From NCBI GenBank assembly GCA_028694405.1, contig JAQUTM010000053.1, forward strand, positions 1-12,694: 12,694 nt of DNA, given 5' to 3'. Source of the DNA: Oscillospiraceae bacterium. Lineage in GTDB: Bacteria; Bacillota; Clostridia; Oscillospirales; Ruminococcaceae. The position numbers were made by a program, and so were the translations under genes. The notes below the pieces were generated by a model. The model worked only from the letters and a program-made list of their open reading frames with translations. It was not told the DNA's origin and did not search any database. This document shows positions 1 through 6,967 of the stretch, piece by piece (position 1 is the stretch's first letter; each line of letters opens with the position of its first letter).

Positions 1-24
1 CTTTTTTGACAGGTGGTAAGAAAT

Positions 25-810
25 TTGAAAAGAATGAAAGATTTTTACCGTTATCGGTTTTTACTTACAAATTTGATAACACGCGATATTAAAGTAAAGT
101 ATCGGCGCAGTGCATTAGGCATTTTGTGGAGTGTGTTAAACCCTTTGCTGATGATGCTTGTTATGAGCGCCGTTTTTACCTATATGTTTAACGACAGAAT
201 GGGCAGCGGTATCCCTAATTTTCCGGTTTATTTGTTGACGGGCCAGCTGGTGTTTAACAGCTTTAACGACGCTACCACGATGGCGATGAACAGCGTAATG
301 TCTGCCGCGCCGCTTATGAAAAAGGTGTATATTCCAAAGTACATTTTTCCTCTGGCAAAGGTTAGCTTCGGTTTTGTAAATACACTTTTTAGTATGATTG
401 CGCTTATTTTTGTAATGTTAATTACAGGACAGCCTTTTCATTTTATAAATTTACTGGGCATTTTGCCGCTGGTGCTGCTGTATTTGTTTAATTTGGGTGT
501 AGGACTGTTTTTATCTTCGGCAGTGGTGTTTTTTAGAGACATCATGCATTTTTGGACTGTTTTTATTACAGCCTTAACCTACGCCACACCTATTTTTTAC
601 CCGGTAGAAATGCTGCCGGCATGGATGCAAAGCTTTGAGGCATTTAACCCTATGTATTGGTATGTAACCATGTTTAGGCAGGTAGTGCTTTACGCCAAGC
701 TGCCTACGCTTAACCAAATGATTGCCTGCACGCTATGCGCGGTTTTTGCCCTTGTAGTTGGCGGTTTTGTGTTTAAAAAGACACAGGACAGCTTTATCTT
801 GTATATTTAA
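25..810 (+). CDS. ABC-2 type polysaccharide export permease (Wzm/TagG-like)
   Basis: Membrane subunit of an ABC exporter for a lipid-linked polysaccharide, acting in the cytoplasmic membrane with the ATPase encoded just downstream. The protein is about 261 residues, normal for the family. It has a basic N-terminal amphipathic stretch (RDIKVKYRRSALG, about residues 20-32) running into the first membrane helix (LWSVLNPLLMMLV), which is typical of Wzm/TagG/RfbA-type permeases. Roughly five further hydrophobic segments follow, at about 68-85, 108-134, 142-166, 173-193 and 232-248, with a conserved-looking TPIFYPVEMLP loop before the last. An in-frame TGA at 7-9 rules out a longer protein from upstream. 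Three starts are possible: GTG at 13, TTG at 25 and ATG at 34. I chose TTG at 25 because AGGTGG at 11-16 is correctly spaced (8 nt) only for it. The promoter lies outside the window. Family assignment is firm; the exact substrate is unknown. Confidence 0.9.
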   Translation: MKRMKDFYRYRFLLTNLITRDIKVKYRRSALGILWSVLNPLLMMLVMSAVFTYMFNDRMGSGIPNFPVYLLTGQLVFNSFNDATTMAMNSVMSAAPLMKKVYIPKYIFPLAKVSFGFVNTLFSMIALIFVMLITGQPFHFINLLGILPLVLLYLFNLGVGLFLSSAVVFFRDIMHFWTVFITALTYATPIFYPVEMLPAWMQSFEAFNPMYWYVTMFRQVVLYAKLPTLNQMIACTLCAVFALVVGGFVFKKTQDSFILYI

Positions 811-822
811 GGAGAGCGTAAT

Positions 823-1572
823 ATGACACAGCAGATACCTATTATTGAAGTAAATGATGTAAGTATGCGCTTTAACATGGCAAAAGAGCAAGTTACAGAC
901 TTAAAAGAATTTTTTATGAAGTTGCTGCACGGCGGCTTAAAATTTGAAGAATTTTTTGCCCTTAAGCATGTAAATTTAAAAGTTATGCCGGGCGAAGTGT
1001 ACGGTTTAATCGGCTTAAACGGCAGCGGTAAAAGCACCCTGTTAAAGGTAATTGCAGGTGTGTTTAAGCCAAGCCAAGGCAAAGCGGACGTACGCGGCAG
1101 CATTGCCCCTCTTATAGAACTGGGTGCCGGCTTTGATATGGAGCTTACGGCGCGCGAGAACATTTACTTAAACGGTGCAGTATTGGGTTTAAGCCCTAAA
1201 TATATTGATGAGCGTTTTGAAGATATTGTAGAGTTTAGCGAGCTGAGGAATTTTTTAGATGTACCGATGAAAAACTATTCCAGCGGTATGGTTGCCCGTA
1301 TTGCTTTTGCCATTGCCACCTGCACAAAACCTGATATTTTATTGGCAGATGAAATTTTGGCAGTTGGAGATTTTCTGTTTCAAGAAAAATGCGAACGGCG
1401 CATGAAAGACCTTATGAGCGGCGGCACCACCGTAATTTTTGTAAGCCATGATATCAAACAAATTGAACGTATTTGTACAAAGGCAATTTGGCTGGAAAAG
1501 GGCGTTGTAAAAATGGACGGCGAAATTACAGCTGTTTGTGAAGAGTACAAAAAAACGCGTCGAGAGGAATAA
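823..1572 (+). CDS. ABC transporter ATP-binding protein for polysaccharide export (Wzt/TagH-like, no C-terminal glycan-binding domain)
   Basis: Cytoplasmic ATPase that would power the preceding permease. Visible motifs are Walker A GLNGSGKST (residues 64-72), ELGAGFDMELTARENI (99-114), the region that replaces the usual Q-loop in Wzt/TagH-type ATPases, the signature YSSGM (152-156), Walker B with catalytic Glu DILLADE (171-177), the D-loop-like VGD, and switch His209 in VSHD. The N-terminal 45 residues (RFNMAKEQVTDLKEFF) are the usual leader in this subfamily. At 249 residues it ends right after the nucleotide-binding domain, so it lacks the extra C-terminal carbohydrate-binding domain of long Wzt proteins. 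AAGGAG at 809-814 overlaps the permease stop region and sits 8 nt before ATG. Only 12 bp separate the two genes, so they are co-transcribed and probably translationally coupled. Confidence 0.94.
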   Translation: MTQQIPIIEVNDVSMRFNMAKEQVTDLKEFFMKLLHGGLKFEEFFALKHVNLKVMPGEVYGLIGLNGSGKSTLLKVIAGVFKPSQGKADVRGSIAPLIELGAGFDMELTARENIYLNGAVLGLSPKYIDERFEDIVEFSELRNFLDVPMKNYSSGMVARIAFAIATCTKPDILLADEILAVGDFLFQEKCERRMKDLMSGGTTVIFVSHDIKQIERICTKAIWLEKGVVKMDGEITAVCEEYKKTRREE

Positions 1573-1575
1573 CGC

Positions 1576-3450
1576 ATGATAAACGAGCAGGATAACAACG
1601 TTACGCGCGTTTACAGCAATGAACAGGATACGGTTTTTAAAGCTATTAAACGCAACGTTAATTTTGGACGCATTAAAAATTTAACAGCGCGCGGCTACAA
1701 CTGTTTAAAAACACGCGGGCTTGAGGCTACCTTTCGCGAGGTGGCTTTTCGTGTTTGTCTAATGACAAAGCAAGAGGTGTGGCAATTTAGGGCAGATGTA
1801 CCCTTACACCGCGAATGGAAGGCACAGCGCAAAGAAGTTTTTGAGAAAATGCCCAAAATAAGCATTGTGGTACCCCTGTACAACACTCCTGATATTTTTT
1901 TACAACAGATGATAAAAAGCTGTTTAAACCAAAGCTATGTAAATTTAGAGCTTGTTTTGGCAGATGCCAGTGACAAAGAACAAAATCGGATAGAAAAAAC
2001 AGTTTTAAGGTTAAATGACGGCCGTATTGTGTACAAAAAGTTGGCTCAAAATGTGGGTATTGCCGAAAACACCAATGAGGGCTTTGCCATTGCTACAGGA
2101 GAATATCTGGCCCTGTTAGACCATGACGATACTTTGCAGCTTAATGCATTATACGAAGTTGTAAAAGCTATAAACGAGCAAAAAGCAGATTTTATCTACA
2201 GCGATGAAATTATTTTAAACAGTGATATGAGAAAGCTGTGTGAGTATCATTTTAAGCCTGATTTTTCTCCCGATACTTTGCGCGGCTGTAACTATATCAC
2301 ACATTTAAGTGTGTTTAGCCGCACATTGCTTGAAAAAGCAGGCGGCGGAGAACGTGGTGCTTTTAACGGCAGCCAAGACTTTGACTTGATTTTACGCCTT
2401 ACCGAACAGGCACAGCACATTTACCACATTCCAAAGGTACTGTATTTTTGGCGCAGTCATGCCAGCAGTACAGCCAGTGACATTGGCGCAAAGCCATATG
2501 CCATTTTGGCAGGTGCCAAAGCGGTGCAGACGCAGCTGGACAGATTGGGCTTAAAAGGCACCGCGCAGCCTATAGAGGGCAAACCGGGTGCCTATTATGT
2601 ACGATATGAGATAGTGGGCAATCCACTGGTCTCCGTTATTATTCCCAATAAGGACCACACAGATGATTTAGACCGTTTACTGCACAGCTTTTATGAAAAA
2701 GCCGGCTATGAAAACTTTGAAATTATTGTAGTAGAAAACAACTCTACCCATGCAGCTACCTTTGCTTATTATGAAAAAGCAAAAGCAGAGTTTAAAAATT
2801 TGCAGGTTGTGCATTACAAAGGCGATTTTAATTTTTCGGCTATTTGTAATTTTGGCGTGCAAAGCGCCAAAGGTGAACATATTTTACTGCTGAACAATGA
2901 TATTGAAATTTTATCACAAGACTTTTTAAGAGAGCTGCTCAGCTATTCTCAGCGCAAGGACGTGGGTGCCGTTGGCGCAAAGCTTTATTATCCCGATGAT
3001 AAAATTCAACATGGCGGTGTGTTTATCGGCATAGGCGGTACTGCGGGGCACAGCCATAAGGGACACCCCCGTACAAGCGGCGGTGATATGTATCGCTTGG
3101 CAACCACCCAAAACTTTTTGGCCGTTACGGGTGCTTGTCTGCTGGTAAAAACAAGCTTGTACAAACAGCTTAACGGCTTAGATGAAGAAAATTTTGCCGT
3201 TGCTTTTAATGATGTGGATTTTTGCTTGCGGCTGTATGAGGCGGGCTATTTAAACGTATTTACTCCTTTTGCAGATGCTTACCACTACGAAAGCAAAAGC
3301 CGTGGATATGACAATGTGGGAAGTAATGCAGTTCGCTTTGAAAAAGAAAAAGCGGCGTATTTAGCCAAATATGCAAAAATTTTGGCTGCGGGAGACCCCT
3401 ATTACAACCCGCATTTTACCTTAAAATACGAAAACTACGGTTATGTATAA
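1576..3450 (+). CDS. Bimodular GT2 glycosyltransferase (polysaccharide assembly), first paralogue
   Basis: Large cytoplasmic glycosyltransferase with two GT-A (family GT2) domains, expected to add sugars to the lipid-linked glycan exported by the adjacent transporter. After an N-terminal helical leader (1-94), domain 1 runs from about 95 to 300. It has the nucleotide-binding start ISIVVPLYNTP, D130, the metal-binding DHDD motif at 182-185, YSDE (208-211), and an acidic acceptor/catalytic-base site GSQDFD (265-270). Domain 2 runs from about 351 to 580, with VSVIIPNKDH, VENNS, LLLNNDIE (the NND at 440-442 stands for DxD) and NDVDFCLR (545-552). Such twin-domain proteins are common in wall or capsular polysaccharide clusters. 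The start ATG lies 3 bp after the ATPase stop, with GAGAGGAA inside the end of that gene as ribosome binding site. Donor and acceptor sugars cannot be read from the sequence. No signal peptide or membrane helix is apparent. Confidence 0.92.
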   Translation: MINEQDNNVTRVYSNEQDTVFKAIKRNVNFGRIKNLTARGYNCLKTRGLEATFREVAFRVCLMTKQEVWQFRADVPLHREWKAQRKEVFEKMPKISIVVPLYNTPDIFLQQMIKSCLNQSYVNLELVLADASDKEQNRIEKTVLRLNDGRIVYKKLAQNVGIAENTNEGFAIATGEYLALLDHDDTLQLNALYEVVKAINEQKADFIYSDEIILNSDMRKLCEYHFKPDFSPDTLRGCNYITHLSVFSRTLLEKAGGGERGAFNGSQDFDLILRLTEQAQHIYHIPKVLYFWRSHASSTASDIGAKPYAILAGAKAVQTQLDRLGLKGTAQPIEGKPGAYYVRYEIVGNPLVSVIIPNKDHTDDLDRLLHSFYEKAGYENFEIIVVENNSTHAATFAYYEKAKAEFKNLQVVHYKGDFNFSAICNFGVQSAKGEHILLLNNDIEILSQDFLRELLSYSQRKDVGAVGAKLYYPDDKIQHGGVFIGIGGTAGHSHKGHPRTSGGDMYRLATTQNFLAVTGACLLVKTSLYKQLNGLDEENFAVAFNDVDFCLRLYEAGYLNVFTPFADAYHYESKSRGYDNVGSNAVRFEKEKAAYLAKYAKILAAGDPYYNPHFTLKYENYGYV

Positions 3451-3466
3451 ATGTAGTAAGGCTTTT

Positions 3467-3506
3467 CTGCCACGCCGGATAAAAACAGGTGTGGCAGTAG
3501 CTTTTT
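3467..3506 (+). terminator. Stem-loop between the two glycosyltransferase genes; possible attenuator
   Basis: In the 73-bp gap between the two bimodular glycosyltransferase genes, 3467-3476 (CTGCCACGCC) pairs with 3488-3497 (GGTGTGGCAG) over 10 positions with one G-U pair. The loop is 11 nt. TAG and then CTTTTT (3501-3506) follow, so the T run is short and displaced by a few bases. It resembles a weak intrinsic terminator that would reduce, not stop, transcription into the second glycosyltransferase gene. It could also be an mRNA-stabilising or processing hairpin, as the next gene's ribosome binding site starts immediately after it. Confidence 0.55.
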
Positions 3507-3523
3507 AAAGGAGTAATAGTACA

Positions 3524-5320
3524 ATGAGCCAAAAAATAAAACGAGTAAAAGAACTTTTTGCCCTGGGCTTTTTGCGCATAAAAGAGGAGGGACTGGGTGC
3601 CACTTTAAAACAAACTGCAAGCTTTGCAAAGCGCAGGTTTGGCAGCAAGGCAGGTAGGTTTTTGCCCAAAAAGCAAGTGCTGCAAGCACAGCGCAATCAA
3701 ATTTATACCGATGCTTGGCCGCTTATCAGTATTTGTATTCCCCTTTACAACACGCCTTTGCGCTATTTGGAAGAACTTTTGGATTCTATTTTTAACCAAA
3801 CTTACTCTAAATTTGAAGTGTGCTTTGCAGATGCAAGCGATAACGCGCACAACAATGTAAAACAAATGATTATGCGCCGCAATGATGACCGTATTCGTTA
3901 TGTTTCCATTGAGAACAAGGACATCAGTACCAATACAAACGCGGCGGTGACCCTTGCTACAGGTGAATATCTCACGCTTGCTGACCATGACGATGTATTA
4001 AGCCCCAACGCTTTTTACGAGCTTGCAAAAGCGGCGGCAGAGCAAAAAGCCGATTTTATTTACAGTGATGAGGCACTGTTTGCCGGCAATATAAAAAGAC
4101 CGATTGTAGGCCACTTTAAGCCGGACTATGCACCTGAATATTTGCTTGGGTGTAACTATATTTGCCATATGGCGGCATTTAAAAAAGAACTGTTTGAGCA
4201 AGTGGGTGGTTTTGACCCTGCCTGTAACGGAAGCCAAGACCACGATTTGTTTTTGCGTATGTTGGAAAACACAAATCGAATTTACCACATACCAAAGGTA
4301 CTATACTACTGGCGCGTACATGAGGGCAGCACCAGCAGCGGTACAGCCGCAAAGCCTTATGTAGAGCAGGCTGCCATGCGTGCCATTGAAAACCATCTGC
4401 AGCGCACAGGCGTTAAAGGCACGGTACAAAAAGGTATGTTTCCCAGTACCTATAAAGTAAACTATGCAATAGAGCAAGAACCACTGGTAAGTATTTTAAT
4501 ACCTACTTACGAGCATATAGAAGATTTAGACAAAGCGTTAACCTCTATTTACGAAAAAACCGATTACAAAAACTTTGAAGTGTTGGTAATTGAAAACAAC
4601 TCTAAAACGCAGGAAACCTTTGACTACTATAAAAAAATTGAAACACAGCACAGCAATTTGCGCGTGGTGTATTATACAGGCAGCTTTAACTTTAGTGCCA
4701 TTAACAACTTTGGACGCAAGCAAGCCAAAGGAGAATATTTACTGCTGTTAAATAACGATATAGAAGTAATTAACGGCGCTTGGCTTACCGAAATGGTACA
4801 GCTGGGTATCCAGCCCGGCGTAGGTATCGTGGGGGCTATGCTGTATTATCCTGACGATACCATTCAGCACGCAGGCGTAATTGTGGGGCTGGGCGGCTTT
4901 GCCGGGCATAGCCACAAATATGCAAAGCGGGGGCATAGCGGCTATATGTTCCGCCTTTCTACCGTGCAAAATTTAAGCGCGGTAACAGCGGCGTGTATGT
5001 TGGTAAAAGCTTCGGTATACGACGAGGTAGAAGGCTTAGACGAAGCATTTACAGTTGCCTTTAACGACGTGGATTTTTGTTTGCGTGTACGCAACAAAGG
5101 GTATCGCATTTTATTTACACCATATGCGCAGCTGTATCACTATGAGAGTAAAAGCCGCGGCTTGGATAAAAAGGGCGAGGCGAAAGAGCGCTTTGACGGA
5201 GAACGAAAGCGCTTAAAGGACCGCTATGGAGATACTTTAACAAAAGATCCTTTTTATAACCCAAACTTAACCTTAGACATGGAAAATTTCAGCGAAAGCG
5301 CGGTTTTACCGCAAGCCTAA
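3524..5320 (+). CDS. Bimodular GT2 glycosyltransferase (polysaccharide assembly), second paralogue
   Basis: A 598-residue paralogue of the preceding protein with the same order of parts. A short helical leader (1-66) is followed by GT2 domain 1 with ISICIPLYNTP, FADASD, metal-binding DHDD (154-157), YSDE (180-183) and GSQDHD (236-241). GT2 domain 2 (about 321-545) has VSILIPTYEH, IENNS, LLLNNDIE (NND at 410-412) and NDVDFCLR (514-521). Many blocks match the upstream protein closely (for example RIYHIPKVLYYWR, NFSAINNFG, YHYESKSRG), which points to tandem duplication. Domain starts and linkers differ, so the two enzymes probably form different linkages. ATG at 3524 is preceded by AAAGGAG (3507-3513). 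It is the last gene of the cluster in this window; no convincing terminator follows it in 5321-5465. Confidence 0.92.
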   Translation: MSQKIKRVKELFALGFLRIKEEGLGATLKQTASFAKRRFGSKAGRFLPKKQVLQAQRNQIYTDAWPLISICIPLYNTPLRYLEELLDSIFNQTYSKFEVCFADASDNAHNNVKQMIMRRNDDRIRYVSIENKDISTNTNAAVTLATGEYLTLADHDDVLSPNAFYELAKAAAEQKADFIYSDEALFAGNIKRPIVGHFKPDYAPEYLLGCNYICHMAAFKKELFEQVGGFDPACNGSQDHDLFLRMLENTNRIYHIPKVLYYWRVHEGSTSSGTAAKPYVEQAAMRAIENHLQRTGVKGTVQKGMFPSTYKVNYAIEQEPLVSILIPTYEHIEDLDKALTSIYEKTDYKNFEVLVIENNSKTQETFDYYKKIETQHSNLRVVYYTGSFNFSAINNFGRKQAKGEYLLLLNNDIEVINGAWLTEMVQLGIQPGVGIVGAMLYYPDDTIQHAGVIVGLGGFAGHSHKYAKRGHSGYMFRLSTVQNLSAVTAACMLVKASVYDEVEGLDEAFTVAFNDVDFCLRVRNKGYRILFTPYAQLYHYESKSRGLDKKGEAKERFDGERKRLKDRYGDTLTKDPFYNPNLTLDMENFSESAVLPQA

Positions 5321-5465
5321 TTTTCTTTACAATAAACGTGGACTAAGCTGTTATAGCACAGCAGGTTAAGACAACCGCCGATTTATACGGCAAACAGCGT
5401 ATACAATTTTGCTCTATTGCTTTTATCTTGTAAAAAACAATTTAAAAATAAACTCTACGATGGGT

Positions 5466-5484
5466 ATACCCTTTAAAAGGGTAT
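5466..5484. promoter_or_regulatory. Perfect 19-bp dyad, likely operator upstream of the XRE gene
   Basis: ATACCCTTT (5466-5474) and AAAGGGTAT (5476-5484) are exact inverted repeats around one central base. The hexamer TCTACG also occurs just outside each arm, at 5454-5459 and 5485-5490, in direct orientation 31 bp apart. There is no T run after it, so it is not a terminator. It lies about 70 bp before the start codon of a helix-turn-helix regulator and is a natural candidate for autoregulation or binding of another regulator. It is also the most ordered element in the 233-bp gap 5321-5553; the rest shows only short 4-5 bp stems. Confidence 0.55.
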
Positions 5485-5499
5485 TCTACGGTATGTGGG

Positions 5500-5528
5500 T
5501 TCTTTTAAGTTTATCTCTTCGCTACAAT
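5500..5528 (+). promoter_or_regulatory. Possible weak promoter of the XRE gene
   Basis: TACAAT at 5523-5528 is a reasonable -10 element about 25 bp before the start codon. The matching -35 position, 17 bp upstream (TTCTTT, 5500-5505), fits the consensus poorly. If used, transcription would begin near 5535 and the dyad at 5466-5484 would be centred near -60. That is an activator-like position rather than a classical repressor position. This is tentative. Confidence 0.3.
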
Positions 5529-5553
5529 AAAATTACAGCAAGGAGGAAACAAT

Positions 5554-6168
5554 ATGGATACAATAAGAACGGGGAAATTTATTGCTGAAATGCGAAAAGA
5601 GCAAAAGCTTACCCAAAGACAATTAGCGCAGCAGTTAAATATCAGCGATAAAACAATCTCTAAATGGGAATGTGGAAACGGTATGCCCGAGGTTTCTTTG
5701 ATGTTACCCCTTTGCAATATTTTGCATATCAATGTAAATGAATTGTTATCAGGCGAAAAAATTTCATTGGAATGCTATCAACAAAAAGCGGAGGAGAATA
5801 TGATGAACTTAATGCAAGAAAAGCAAGAGAGCAAAAAGAAAATTGTCCTGTCGGCAGTTGTGGCTACTATGGGTGTAGCGGTATTGATTGTAAATATTTT
5901 ATTGGCATCCTATGTGCAAAGCATTACATTGCCTGTAAAAGTAATGATTATTGCTTTTGGCGCTATTGTGTTTTTAGCAGGGCTGGGTGTGGCTGTGGTG
6001 TTAGATAGGGAAACCGGCAGTTACGAGTGTCCCCACTGTAAAACACACTTTACCCCCGAGATGGGTGCCTATGTAAAAGGACTGCACACCATTACAAAGC
6101 GCAAGCTAAAATGTCCAAATTGCGGCCAAACAAGCTACTGTAAACACAAGCTTACAAAGCAAGGATAA
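5554..6168 (+). CDS. XRE-family regulator with two membrane helices and a C-terminal zinc ribbon
   Basis: A 204-residue protein with three parts. Residues about 6-60 form a Cro/C1-type helix-turn-helix (KLTQRQLAQQLNISDKTISKWECGNGMPE), so it should bind DNA. Two hydrophobic segments follow at about 97-121 and 126-150, separated by a very short loop, which would tether the DNA-binding domain to the membrane. The cytoplasmic tail has CPHC (159-162) and CPNC (187-190), a four-cysteine zinc-ribbon pattern, plus C196. This architecture is recurrent in Bacillota as a stand-alone regulator, but ligands are generally unknown. AAGGAGG at 5540-5546 lies 7 nt before ATG. The gene is monocistronic, bounded by the dyad upstream and a strong terminator downstream. 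Its targets cannot be read from the sequence; its own promoter or the neighbouring surface-glycan genes are the first candidates. Confidence 0.88.
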   Translation: MDTIRTGKFIAEMRKEQKLTQRQLAQQLNISDKTISKWECGNGMPEVSLMLPLCNILHINVNELLSGEKISLECYQQKAEENMMNLMQEKQESKKKIVLSAVVATMGVAVLIVNILLASYVQSITLPVKVMIIAFGAIVFLAGLGVAVVLDRETGSYECPHCKTHFTPEMGAYVKGLHTITKRKLKCPNCGQTSYCKHKLTKQG

Positions 6169-6206
6169 CAGCTTACAAAGCAACCCTTTTTAAATACGAT
6201 AAAATA

Positions 6207-6243
6207 AAAAGGCAGCAACCAAAAATTTTGGCTGCTGCCTTTT
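6207..6243. terminator. Bidirectional intrinsic terminator between convergent genes
   Basis: AAAAGGCAGCA (6207-6217) pairs perfectly with TGCTGCCTTTT (6233-6243). After one A-C mismatch, CCAAAA pairs with TTTTGG. On the plus strand the stem ends in TTTTCCTTTT. On the minus strand it ends in TTTTTATTTT. It can therefore end transcripts from the XRE gene (plus) and from the flavin reductase gene (minus). Confidence 0.9.
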
Positions 6244-6303
6244 CCTTTTACAGATAAAAGCTTGTTTTGTTTTAGTTTGCAAAGCCTTGCAAAGGCTCTG
6301 CAC

Positions 6304-6897
6304 CTATTTACCCTTTTTATTTTTGGGCGGTGCTTTACGCTTTTTCTTTACGCTGCACCCAAAGCTGCCAAGGCGGCGGCCTAAGGCAAAATATTCGCCG
6401 TGGGCATAGGCCATTAAATGTGCCTTTTCAATGCGTATTTTACCCTTGTCATCAAACAATTTTTCGTCGATGTTTACTGCTAAAATATCGGCTACAAACA
6501 TATCGTGTGTACCCAGAGGCACAATTTCGGTTACCCGACATTCTATTGTGATAGGACACTCGTCAATTTGCGGACAGGCCACTTTTGTAGCCAGCTTTTT
6601 TGTAAGCTTCAGTTGGGCAAATTTATCATATTTGCTGCCGGTACGGCACCCACACCAATCCACTGCACGCACTAAGCTTTCACAAGGCAGATTGATAATA
6701 AACTCTCCGCTTTCTTTAATAATATTGTAGCTGTGTCGCTCGGGGCGCACGCTAATGTAAGTTTTGGCAGGCTGTGTGTTTAAAATACCTGTCCAACCAA
6801 TGGTAATGATATTTGACTGTTCCATATCACCGCAGCTTACCAAAACAGGGGGTAAAGGGGCAAGTAAAGTGCCGGGTTTCATAGCAATTTTGTTCAT
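6304..6897 (-). CDS. Flavin reductase family protein (flavoredoxin-like, FMN-binding split barrel)
   Basis: A 197-residue cytoplasmic FMN-binding protein of the flavin reductase/flavoredoxin family, expected to bind FMN and take part in electron transfer or flavin reduction. Typical features are PGTLLAPLPPVLVSC near the N-terminus, SNIITIGWTGIL (28-39), ISVRPERHSYNIIKESGEFIINLP (48-71), a cysteine cluster WCGCRTG (81-87), and HDMFVADILAVNID (131-144) in the last strand region. The lysine-rich tail after about residue 183 is unusual and probably disordered. The reading frame is open further upstream to 6993, but I start at the ATG at 6897-6895. It has GAGG 8 nt before it, and the upstream extension would be encoded inside a hairpin and overlap the previous gene. 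It lies downstream of the GT2 gene in the same orientation with a 70-bp structured gap. Confidence 0.88.
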   Translation of the reverse strand: MNKIAMKPGTLLAPLPPVLVSCGDMEQSNIITIGWTGILNTQPAKTYISVRPERHSYNIIKESGEFIINLPCESLVRAVDWCGCRTGSKYDKFAQLKLTKKLATKVACPQIDECPITIECRVTEIVPLGTHDMFVADILAVNIDEKLFDDKGKIRIEKAHLMAYAHGEYFALGRRLGSFGCSVKKKRKAPPKNKKGK

Positions 6898-6902
6898 AAA
6901 TA

Positions 6903-6957
6903 AGTCCTCACTGTAAAAGGACTGCGCCAAAATGCTCTGCATTTTGAAACAGTCCTT
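6903..6957 (-). promoter_or_regulatory. Structured leader of the flavin reductase gene with two alternative hairpins
   Basis: On the minus strand, AAGGACTG (6957-6950) pairs with CAGTCCTT (6924-6917). Inside it, CAAAATGC (6946-6939) pairs with GCATTTTG (6935-6928). This gives an 8-bp stem, a 3x3 internal loop, an 8-bp stem and a 3-nt loop. The same downstream arm, AGTCCT (6923-6918), can instead pair with AGGACT (6908-6903), a 6-bp stem with a 9-nt loop. That second stem covers the GAGG ribosome binding site before ATG 6897. The two folds exclude each other. Whether this acts as a switch, a weak terminator (only about four T follow) or a processing site is not known. Confidence 0.5.
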
Positions 6958-6967
6958 AAATAGAAAA

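Noticed and set aside
807..1163. 118-codon open frame on the minus strand inside the ATPase gene, and similar antisense frames inside the glycosyltransferase genes
   Set aside because: They are antisense shadows of well-supported genes, lack ribosome binding sites and show no recognisable domain.
5341..5395. Short stems (GCTGT/ACAGC and GCCG/CGGC) after the glycosyltransferase cluster that vaguely recall a tRNA or terminator
   Set aside because: No GGTTCGA-like T-arm, no acceptor stem pairing, and no T run after either stem; 4-5 bp stems occur by chance.
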